Shown here: one piece after another, positions 1-5,409 of the stretch
How the letters are laid out: each line of letters begins with the position of its first letter
How positions within the stretch are numbered: the first letter of the stretch is position 1
NCBI GenBank assembly: GCA_027069645.1
Contig: JALXEI010000062.1
Location: 1-7,776 of the forward strand
DNA from: Hyphomicrobiales bacterium
GTDB taxonomy: Bacteria > Pseudomonadota > Alphaproteobacteria > Rhizobiales > JAKIUO01
Length of the DNA: 7,776 nt
Direction of reading: 5' to 3'
Notes under the pieces: model-generated
What the model was told of the DNA's origin: nothing
Databases searched by the model: none
What the model saw: the letters and a program-made list of their open reading frames with translations, nothing else
Program-made: the position numbers and the translations under genes

Positions 1-108
1 GATATTCTGCCCTTCTGGCATCATCCGGTGAGTGGCAGGTCGGCAAACGCCATCTGGGCGGGTCTGCGGAGCGGTTCCGACGGACAGATTCTGCGCCGGG
101 TAGAATGA
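1..108 (+). CDS. folK: C-terminal fragment, probable FolK (dihydropteridine pyrophosphokinase)
   Basis: The window opens inside a reading frame of 35 codons that ends in TGA at 106-108. The visible tail contains the segment WHHPVSGRSANAIW, which resembles the C-terminal end of alphaproteobacterial 6-hydroxymethyl-7,8-dihydropterin pyrophosphokinase, where a 'P-x-W-x-HPV-x-G-R/K-s/t' stretch follows the last strand and precedes a short helix. FolK transfers pyrophosphate from ATP to the pterin alcohol in folate biosynthesis. None of the catalytic residues lie inside the window, so the assignment rests on this short tail and on a remembered association of folK with rpoZ in some Alphaproteobacteria. 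The frame itself is probably coding. The identity is tentative and could be any protein with a similar tail. Confidence 0.5.
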   Translation, partial: DILPFWHHPVSGRSANAIWAGLRSGSDGQILRRVE

Positions 109-204
109 AACAGGCTTTACCCCCCCCTTGCTTGTATGTGCTGGTCGGGAATGTCGTTTGTGAGTTTATGAGCTCGAATCTCACTTGCATATAGATGTGG
201 TTTT

Positions 205-226
205 TACTAGAAGGGTCTGCTAGTAT
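205..226 (+). promoter_or_regulatory. Candidate extended -10 promoter with overlapping inverted repeat
   Basis: TACTAG (205-210) and CTAGTA (220-225) form a perfect 6-bp inverted repeat around a 9-nt spacer. The right arm overlaps TAGTAT (221-226), a 4/6 match to the -10 hexamer, preceded by TG-C at 218-220, the extended -10 signature. No good -35 lies 17 bp upstream. Transcription would start near 233, ahead of the small ORF and rpoZ. The 21-bp dyad across the -10 has the geometry of a repressor operator, but that is inference from position only. Confidence 0.3.
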
Positions 227-281
227 ATGGCGTCCGGGCATACTGATTGGATGATTGAACATCAGCCTGTGGAGAAATGAT

Positions 282-383
282 ATGGCGACCGTAACGGTGA
301 GGTTGTCAGGCTCCCTGACAATATTTGTGTCCGGTCCGGCAGGATCAACCTTTACCTTGAGGAATATGACATGGCCCGCGTGA
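282..383 (+). CDS. Small leader ORF (33 aa) overlapping the rpoZ start
   Basis: An ATG at 282 is preceded by GGAG at 271-274 with a 7-nt gap, as good a Shine-Dalgarno as those of the confirmed genes here. The frame runs 33 codons to TGA at 381-383, so it overlaps the first 13 nt of rpoZ (ATG 371) in another frame. The product starts MATVTVRLSGSL, has a short hydrophobic stretch (LTIFV) and ends MTWPA. I recognise no family. It could be a leader peptide that couples translation to rpoZ, since ribosomes ending at 383 can re-initiate nearby, or a chance frame. A perfect hairpin (303-321) lies inside it. Its first residues resemble those of RpoZ (MARVTV), so a decayed copy of the rpoZ start is another possibility. 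Confidence 0.35.
   Translation: MATVTVRLSGSLTIFVSGPAGSTFTLRNMTWPA
303..321 (+). promoter_or_regulatory. Perfect 8-bp hairpin in the rpoZ leader
   Basis: TTGTCAGG (303-310) and CCTGACAA (314-321) are exact reverse complements around the 3-nt loop CTC. In RNA the stem gains a G-U pair from 302/322. No U-run follows (next bases tatttgtgtcc), so it does not look like a simple intrinsic terminator. It lies 50 nt upstream of the rpoZ start, inside the small ORF. It could be an attenuator-like RNA structure, an mRNA stability element, or a DNA dyad bound by a protein. The structure is certain from sequence; the function is not. Confidence 0.45.
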
Positions 384-790
384 CAGTCGAGGACTGCATT
401 GATAAAGTGACTAACCGGTTTGAGCTGATCTTGCTTGCAAGTCATCGCTCGCGGATGATTTCAGCCGGTTCCAGCCTGACGCTGGATCGCGACAACGATA
501 AAAACCCGGTTGTCGCGCTGCGTGAAATTGCCGAGCAGAGCATTTCGCCCGAGGATATGAAGGAAGACCTTATTCATTCCCTGCAAAAACATGTTGAGGT
601 TGATGAACCGGAACCGGAAACGGCACCGCTGCTGACCAGCAATCAGCCGCCGTCTCCCGAGCGCGTTATTCTCGGGCAGGATGATATGAGTTCCGATGCG
701 CCGGCACCCGAAACCATGACAGAAGAGGAATTGCTGCGGGGCATGGAAAGGCTGGTACCGGTCGAGAATAACAGTCGCAAGCGCCGCTAG
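371..790 (+). CDS. rpoZ: RNA polymerase omega subunit
   Basis: The 139-aa product is the omega subunit, which wraps around the C-terminal region of beta-prime and aids RNA polymerase assembly. Residues 1-60 carry the conserved core: the start MARVTVEDC, the helix NRFELILLASHRSR and the segment NPVVALREIA. In E. coli the residues after the initiator Met (the MAR motif) help form ppGpp binding site 1; that motif is intact here. Residues 65-139 form a long acidic, proline-containing tail ending near EEELLRGMERLVP, a motif typical of alphaproteobacterial omegas and absent from the roughly 90-aa E. coli protein. GAGG at 359-362 lies 8 nt before the ATG, supporting this start. The downstream neighbour is rsh, so the ppGpp enzyme and a ppGpp receptor subunit are adjacent and perhaps co-transcribed across a 137-bp gap. 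Confidence 0.96.
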   Translation: MARVTVEDCIDKVTNRFELILLASHRSRMISAGSSLTLDRDNDKNPVVALREIAEQSISPEDMKEDLIHSLQKHVEVDEPEPETAPLLTSNQPPSPERVILGQDDMSSDAPAPETMTEEELLRGMERLVPVENNSRKRR

Positions 791-927
791 CGCACATTTT
801 CTCGCTCGCGACAGGGGGAGCAAATCCGGGCTGGCGGGATAGCGGGCGACACCGGGCGGATCCCGGGGTGGTCAGTCATTGCCGGACGGGGTCTGCAAAT
901 TGGTCGTGATGAGGAGACATTCGTGAA

Positions 928-3165
928 ATGATGGGCCGTCAGGAGCTCGTGGATCGTGTATCGAGATACAATCCGGACACAAACAGGGACCTGATCGCAA
1001 GGGCCTATGACTACGCCGAGGAAGCGCACAAGCATCAAAAGCGCAAGTCGGGAGAAAGATATTTCATTCATCCCGAAGCCGTCGCCCGGATTCTGAGCGA
1101 ACTGAAACTGGATGATGCGACCATAGCCACCGGTCTTTTGCACGATACCATCGAGGATACAAAAGCCACCCGCAAGGAGATCAACGAGCTGTTCGGCGAG
1201 GAAATCGGGGCTCTTGTCGATGGTGTGACAAAGCTTGATGCGCTGGATCTTGTGACCAAAAAGGCCGAACAGGCCGAAAATTTCCGTAAACTGCTGATTG
1301 CCATTTCAAGTGATGTGCGTGTTCTGCTCGTCAAGCTTGCGGACCGCCTGCACAATATGCGCACAATGGAACATATGCGCGCTGACCGGCGTCTGGCCAT
1401 ATCGCGTGAAACAATGGAAATCTATGCGCCGCTGGCCGGTCGCATGGGGATCCAGTGGTTGCGTGACGAACTTGAGGATCTGTCCTTTCGCTGGCTCCAT
1501 CCCGAAGCCTATGAAACCATTACAAAACGTCTTGCCAGCCTGCGCAAAAGCTATACAGGGCTGATTCAGGAAGTTGAAAAAGAGTTGCATCTGAAACTTG
1601 AGGAATATGGCATTGATGCGCTGGTGACGAGTCGGGAGAAAAAGCCCTATTCGATCTGGCGCAAAATGGAAAACCGGCAGATTGCCCTTGAGCAGCTTTG
1701 CGATATTTACGGTTTTCGGGTCATCACCGGCAATGTGGAAGACTGCTATCGGGTGCTGGGTGTCATTCATACCACCTGGCAAATTGTCCCCGGACGTTTC
1801 AAGGACTATATCTCTGTTCCCAAGTCCAATGATTATCAGTCAATTCATACAACTATTATCGGCCCCGAGCGACAGCGTGTCGAATTGCAAATACGTACGA
1901 AGCATATGCACGAAATAGCCGAATATGGAATTGCGGCCCATACGCTATACAAGGAAACCAGTACGCGTGAAGGAAATGGCCGGCTTCCGCCCAAGCACGA
2001 ATTGCTTCAGGACAGCAGCGCCTATCAATGGCTGCGTCAGCTTGTGGATATGTTGCGCGAAGGGGATAACCCGGAAGAGTTTCTTGAGCATACGCGCCTT
2101 GAGCTGTTTCAGGATCAGGTTTTTACCTTTACCCCCAATGGCGGTCTGATTGTTTTGCCGCACGGGGCAACGCCGATCGATTTTGCCTATGCCGTACATA
2201 CCGATATCGGCAATACCTGCTACAGTTGCAAGATAAACGGGCGTCCCATGCCGCTTGTGACCAGCCTGAAAAATGGTGACGAGGTGGAGATCAATTGCGC
2301 GCCGGGGCATTCCCCTCCGGCGGCCTGGGAAAAAATCGCCGTCACTGGCAAGGCCAAAGCTGCCATCAGACGGGCCACACGTGCGGCCATTCAGGAGCAA
2401 TACGGGCGTCTTGGCCGGGAAATGATTACCCAGGGCTTCGCGCTGGCCGATCTCAGCTTTTCCAATGATTTGCTGGAAAAGAAACTGTTTCGCCTGCCGC
2501 AGGGGAGTATGGAAGAGGTCTTTACCGCCGTGGGGCGCGGCGAACTTGAGGTGGATCTGGTTATCTCTGCGCTTTATCCGGACTATGAAGCAAAGCCGGC
2601 GCCAGCCTCGAAAACCGCGCAACGTCCCGAGAACAGCTGGCTGGGGAAGGCGATGGGCCTGCGTTTTCGCTGGGTTGGGGCCAATACCGGTACAATGGCT
2701 TCCGGCGGCCCCGAGGCCATTCCGATCCGCGGCGCAAAGGGCGATTTGCCCATCCGTTTTGCGCCAAAGGGAGGCGCGTTGCCAGGAGAGCGGATTGTCG
2801 GTATCATGACTCCGGGGGAGGGGATCGTTATCTATCCCATTCATGCCAAAGCGCTACAGCGTTTTGACGACCAGCCCGAGCGCTGGGTCGATGTGACATG
2901 GGATATTCAGCCAGGCAGCCGCGAGCGGTTTCCGGCGCTGATTTCGGTGACAACCTTTAACATGCCAGGCAGTCTGGCCCGGATTGCGCAGCTGATCGGC
3001 GAGGCCGACGCCAATATCGACAAATTGCGGATGGTTCGTCGTGACAGTGACTTTACCGAAATGCTTATCGGTCTGGAAGTCTGGGACATCAAGCATCTCA
3101 ATCGCATTATCAGCGGTATCCGGGCAATGAAGATTGTTAACCGGGTTTTCAGGGTTCAGGGTTGA
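928..3165 (+). CDS. rsh: Bifunctional (p)ppGpp synthetase/hydrolase, RelA/SpoT family
   Basis: This 745-aa protein is a long RelA/SpoT homologue that makes pppGpp/ppGpp from ATP and GTP/GDP and removes the 3'-pyrophosphate, controlling the stringent response. The N-terminal HD hydrolase looks intact: R44, H48, H72-D73 in GLLHDTIEDT, and D139/N143 in KLADRLHNMRT. The synthetase follows: YSIWRKM (241-247), D259 in DIYGFRVI, and E319 in VELQIRT. RFKD at 290-293 is the RXKD form typical of bifunctional enzymes, as opposed to EXDD in synthetase-only RelA. A TGS domain spans about 394-455, a helical region about 465-550, and an ACT domain about 667-745. The stretch 608-640, which in many relatives carries conserved cysteines, has none. 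The start ATG 928 has GAGGAG 11 nt upstream; ATG 931 is an alternative. Only one long RSH gene is expected in most Alphaproteobacteria. Confidence 0.96.
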   Translation: MMGRQELVDRVSRYNPDTNRDLIARAYDYAEEAHKHQKRKSGERYFIHPEAVARILSELKLDDATIATGLLHDTIEDTKATRKEINELFGEEIGALVDGVTKLDALDLVTKKAEQAENFRKLLIAISSDVRVLLVKLADRLHNMRTMEHMRADRRLAISRETMEIYAPLAGRMGIQWLRDELEDLSFRWLHPEAYETITKRLASLRKSYTGLIQEVEKELHLKLEEYGIDALVTSREKKPYSIWRKMENRQIALEQLCDIYGFRVITGNVEDCYRVLGVIHTTWQIVPGRFKDYISVPKSNDYQSIHTTIIGPERQRVELQIRTKHMHEIAEYGIAAHTLYKETSTREGNGRLPPKHELLQDSSAYQWLRQLVDMLREGDNPEEFLEHTRLELFQDQVFTFTPNGGLIVLPHGATPIDFAYAVHTDIGNTCYSCKINGRPMPLVTSLKNGDEVEINCAPGHSPPAAWEKIAVTGKAKAAIRRATRAAIQEQYGRLGREMITQGFALADLSFSNDLLEKKLFRLPQGSMEEVFTAVGRGELEVDLVISALYPDYEAKPAPASKTAQRPENSWLGKAMGLRFRWVGANTGTMASGGPEAIPIRGAKGDLPIRFAPKGGALPGERIVGIMTPGEGIVIYPIHAKALQRFDDQPERWVDVTWDIQPGSRERFPALISVTTFNMPGSLARIAQLIGEADANIDKLRMVRRDSDFTEMLIGLEVWDIKHLNRIISGIRAMKIVNRVFRVQG

Positions 3166-3246
3166 ATGTGGTAACCGGCCGCTTTGTGATCCGCATTCCC
3201 GTGTTTGGCGGGGCTGACCGGCATGAGACTATTTACCGCTTTGTAT

Positions 3247-3259
3247 TTCCGGCCCGGAA
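3247..3259. repeat. Short palindrome in the rsh-DUF2062 spacer
   Basis: TTCCGG and CCGGAA flank a single C, giving a perfect 13-bp odd-centred dyad. It lies in the 230-bp stretch 3166-3395 that separates the rpoZ-rsh pair from the DUF2062-pdxJ block. In the same stretch TGACCGGC occurs three times (3215, 3326 and 3341), the last two 15 bp apart. I see no convincing gene, promoter or terminator in this spacer. The dyad could be an operator or chance; similar CCGG-rich words occur elsewhere in the window. Confidence 0.2.
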
Positions 3260-3395
3260 CACACAGAATAGTGCGTAACAGAGAAGAGCCGGACTGGATG
3301 ACAGGTGGCAGTCGAAACCGGTACTTGACCGGCCTGGAAATGACCGGCAGGGCGGGCGCAGAACAGGGCAGTGGCGCAGGAAGGATTCAATCCCT

Positions 3396-3971
3396 ATGCT
3401 GTTTGGCAGGAGACATCCCGAGAAATTCAGGGAAAAACTTCGTGTTGCGGTCTGGCCGCGCCGCAACTGGAAGCGTTCGATCCGCTATGTATTGAAACGG
3501 TTGTCGCGCCTTCGTACCAGCCCCCATGCCATCGCCATTGGTGCCGCGGCCGGTGTGGTGGTTTCCTTTACCCCGTTTCTGGGATTTCATTTTCTGCTGG
3601 CCGGACTGCTTGCGTGGTCGTTGCGGGGCAGCATTATTGCCTCGGCGCTGGGGACCTTTTTCGGCAATCCGCTGACCTTTCCGTTTATCTGGGTTGGTTC
3701 CTATCAGCTCGGCAGCCGGATTCTCGGCCTGGAACCGGGGCTTGATGGCAGTGGTCTGGCTGCTTCCCTGCACGGGGCCACAACCAGTATTGCGCGGGCC
3801 TCATGGGAGACACTCTGGTCGGCACTTGAAGCCCTCTGGCCGATCATGCTCAAGCCAATGGCGGTTGGCGGACTGCCAATGGGGCTGGTCGCCGGGCTCA
3901 TTTCCTACTATCCTGTCAGAAAACTGGCCGGAGCCTATCAACACCGCCAGCATGGTGGTATGGCAAGCTGA
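3396..3971 (+). CDS. DUF2062 inner-membrane protein
   Basis: The 191-aa product matches the DUF2062 family, small membrane proteins of unknown function found widely in Proteobacteria. Residues 1-43 are strongly basic (WPRRNWKRSIRYVLKRL), probably cytoplasmic. Hydrophobic segments lie at about 45-75 and 78-105 with the family signatures SFTPFLGFHF and GNPLTFPFIW, and a third at about 150-172. The short tail is polar. AGGAAGGA at 3378-3385 lies 10 nt before the ATG. Two longer frames that overlap this gene (from 3205 and 3371) lack the family motifs and were discarded. The stop at 3969-3971 lies 45 nt before pdxJ, suggesting one transcript. The N-terminal wording and position before pdxJ are usual in Alphaproteobacteria, but no reaction can be assigned. 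Confidence 0.88.
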   Translation: MLFGRRHPEKFREKLRVAVWPRRNWKRSIRYVLKRLSRLRTSPHAIAIGAAAGVVVSFTPFLGFHFLLAGLLAWSLRGSIIASALGTFFGNPLTFPFIWVGSYQLGSRILGLEPGLDGSGLAASLHGATTSIARASWETLWSALEALWPIMLKPMAVGGLPMGLVAGLISYYPVRKLAGAYQHRQHGGMAS

Positions 3972-4003
3972 CCGGAATTTGTGCCAGTCGGGCAACAGGA
4001 AGC

Positions 4004-4008
4004 AGGAG
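4004..4008 (+). promoter_or_regulatory. Shine-Dalgarno that fixes the pdxJ start
   Basis: AGGAG lies 8 nt upstream of ATG 4017. It supports that start over the in-frame GTG at 3981, which has no comparable site and would add 12 residues unlike any usual PdxJ N-terminus. Confidence 0.7.
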
Positions 4009-4016
4009 CGTTTATC

Positions 4017-4802
4017 ATGAATCCTCGCAATGAGAAAGCCGCATATTTGCGTCTTGGCGTCAATATTGACCATGTTGCGACAATCAGAAATGCCAGGGGA
4101 GGCGGACATCCCGATCCCCTGAAAGCGGCGCTGCTGGCCATCGAAGCGGGCGCGGACGGCATTACTGCGCATCTGCGTGAGGACCGTCGTCATATCAGTG
4201 ACAGTGATATTACCAGATTGCAGCAGCAATTGGCGCGCCCCCTCAATCTGGAGATGGCCGCCACGCCCGAAATGCTGGATATTGCCCTTCGTCACAAACC
4301 TCATGCCTGTTGCCTTGTGCCGGAAAAGCGCGAGGAACTGACCACCGAGGGAGGACTGGATGTGGCGGCAGGGCAAGAGCACCTTGCCCCCTTCGTCAGG
4401 CAACTGGTCGAGGCCGGAATTCGGGTTTCCATGTTTATTGATCCCGACCCGGCCCAGGCCGATGCGTCCTGTTCCATTGGTGCAAATGTTGTTGAAATTC
4501 ATACCGGGACCTGGTGCGAGGCGGTTATAGAAGGGGATCAGGGCAGGATGGATCGCGAGCTCGCGCGCATACGGACTCTGGCGGAATATGCCGACGGGCG
4601 CGGGCTTGAGGTCCATGCCGGACACGGGTTGACCTTTGAATCCGTAGGACCGATTGCCGAGCTTGCGCAAATCGTTGAACTCAATATCGGTCATTTCCTG
4701 ATTGGTGAAGCGATTTTTGGCGGTCTTGACAGTTCGATCCGCCGCATGCGGGCCCTGATGGACAGGGCGCGGGCGGAAGCGCGGAATGAAAAAAGCGCCT
4801 GA
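4017..4802 (+). CDS. pdxJ: Pyridoxine 5'-phosphate synthase
   Basis: PdxJ condenses 1-deoxyxylulose 5-phosphate with 3-amino-2-oxopropyl phosphate to give pyridoxine 5'-phosphate, the last ring-forming step of the DXP-dependent vitamin B6 pathway; it is a cytosolic TIM-barrel enzyme. The 261-aa product shows the family motifs in order: RLGVNIDHVATIRNARGG (12-29), the catalytic-histidine segment AHLREDRRHI (H52), NLEMAATPEML with E79, CLVPEKREELTTEGGLDV (99-116), FIDPDP (140-145), VEIHTGTW (159-166), HAGHGL with H203, and ELNIGHFLIGEAIF (221-234). Length is slightly above the 243 aa of E. coli because of short extensions at both ends. ATG 4017 was chosen from its AGGAG. It is followed after 53 nt by acpS, the same neighbour as in E. 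coli and many other Proteobacteria. Confidence 0.96.
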   Translation: MNPRNEKAAYLRLGVNIDHVATIRNARGGGHPDPLKAALLAIEAGADGITAHLREDRRHISDSDITRLQQQLARPLNLEMAATPEMLDIALRHKPHACCLVPEKREELTTEGGLDVAAGQEHLAPFVRQLVEAGIRVSMFIDPDPAQADASCSIGANVVEIHTGTWCEAVIEGDQGRMDRELARIRTLAEYADGRGLEVHAGHGLTFESVGPIAELAQIVELNIGHFLIGEAIFGGLDSSIRRMRALMDRARAEARNEKSA

Positions 4803-4855
4803 GTTCGGGGGGCATTTCGGCAGGCAGGGACATTTGGAAAACGGGCAGGAAAAGC

Positions 4856-5266
4856 ATGATCCTTGGTCTGGGCAATGATCTCATCGACATTCGGCGTATC
4901 GAAAAGATCATTGAAAAATATGGCGAGCGTTTTCTTGATCGCATTTTTACGCCCGTGGAACGACAAAAATCCGATCGTCGGGCCGGGCGCATCGCCTCCT
5001 ATGCCAAGCGTTTTGCTGCCAAGGAGGCCTTTTCCAAGGCGCTTGGTACGGGACTTGCGCAAGGCGTCTACTGGCGTGATATGGGCGTTGTCAATCTGCC
5101 CTCCGGAAAACCGACGATCGAACCGACAGGGCGCGCCCTGCAACACCTTCGCGATATGACTCCGGCAGGGTTCGAGGCGAAAATCGATTTGACAATAACG
5201 GACGATTTTCCGCTCGCCCAGGCCATTGTCATTATTTCCGCTGTGCCGCTGAAATTAACGTCATAG
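4856..5266 (+). CDS. acpS: Holo-[acyl-carrier-protein] synthase
   Basis: AcpS moves 4'-phosphopantetheine from CoA to a serine of apo-ACP, switching on fatty acid synthesis; it acts as a trimer in the cytoplasm with Mg2+. The 136-aa product is of normal length and carries both signatures: MILGLGNDLIDIRRIE with the metal ligand D8, and RFAAKEAFSKALGTG (52-66) with E57. GTGLAQGVYWRDMGVV and LPSGKPTI match the usual mid-domain, and the C-terminal strand LTITDDFPLAQAIVII is also typical. AGGA at 4847-4850 lies 5 nt before the ATG. It follows pdxJ at 53 nt and precedes lepB, which is the common alphaproteobacterial order. The last codons (LTS) contain a 9-bp word repeated just before lepB. Confidence 0.96.
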   Translation: MILGLGNDLIDIRRIEKIIEKYGERFLDRIFTPVERQKSDRRAGRIASYAKRFAAKEAFSKALGTGLAQGVYWRDMGVVNLPSGKPTIEPTGRALQHLRDMTPAGFEAKIDLTITDDFPLAQAIVIISAVPLKLTS

Positions 5267-5267
5267 T

Positions 5268-5290
5268 GCCCCCCAAAGGGCATCGGGGGC
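5268..5290 (+). other. GC-rich dyad just after acpS
   Basis: GCCCCC (5268-5273) and GGGGGC (5285-5290) can pair into a 6-bp stem with an 11-nt loop, starting 1 nt past the acpS stop. An alternative fold pairs GCCC (5268-5271) with GGGC (5278-5281). The following bases (gaaagcggatatttatgcc) hold no U-run, so a standard intrinsic terminator is unlikely. It may be a weak or partial terminator, or an mRNA 3'-end stabiliser between acpS and the lepB pair. Confidence 0.25.
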
Positions 5291-5332
5291 GAAAGCGGAT
5301 ATTTATGCCTCCTGGCACATAACGTCATTTAT

Positions 5333-5361
5333 TTGCCATGAGCTTGCATAAAGAGTATAGG
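5333..5361 (+). promoter_or_regulatory. Candidate sigma-70 promoter for the lepB pair
   Basis: TTGCCA (5333-5338) matches 5/6 of the -35 consensus and TATAGG (5356-5361) matches 4/6 of the -10, with the ideal 17-bp spacer between them. Transcription would start near 5368. That lies after the first possible lepB start (ATG 5338) but before ATG 5410, so the promoter and the shorter protein support each other. It would let the signal peptidases and rnc be expressed apart from pdxJ-acpS. Confidence 0.4.
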
Positions 5362-5409
5362 CAACGGGTTGTGGTTCTGTCGGGACTGGCTGAAAGGGAC
5401 GTTGATCTG

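Noticed and set aside
160..184. GTGAG/CTCAC inverted repeat as a folK terminator
   Set aside because: The arms are only 5 bp with a 15-nt loop and there is no U-run after them.
848..873. GC-rich imperfect stem between rpoZ and rsh as a terminator
   Set aside because: GACACCGGG and CCCGGGGTGGTC pair only with bulges and no U-run follows, so there is no support for termination inside this gene pair.
1945..2844. 299-codon open frame on the - strand inside rsh
   Set aside because: It lies wholly antisense to well-conserved Rsh domains (TGS and helical region) and shows no recognisable motif; open antisense frames are expected from the codon bias of these genes.
3325..3353. TTGACC as a -35 element before DUF2062
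   Set aside because: The hexamer is good, but nothing like a -10 lies 16-18 bp downstream (cagggc).
3205..3495. 96-codon + strand frame in the rsh-DUF2062 spacer
   Set aside because: It runs into the DUF2062 gene in another frame, the predicted protein is low-complexity and Arg/Gly-rich, and no good ribosome binding site precedes it.
3371..3745. 124-codon + strand frame starting at GTG 3371
   Set aside because: It overlaps most of DUF2062 in another frame, while the 3396 frame carries the clear family motifs SFTPFLGFHF and GNPLTFPFIW.
3981..4016. GTG 3981 as the pdxJ start
   Set aside because: ATG 4017 has AGGAG at an 8-nt distance and gives the usual PdxJ N-terminus; the 12 added residues match nothing.
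3801..4694. 297-codon open frame on the - strand across DUF2062 and pdxJ
   Set aside because: It is antisense to the PdxJ active-site motifs, spans two real genes and resembles no family I know.
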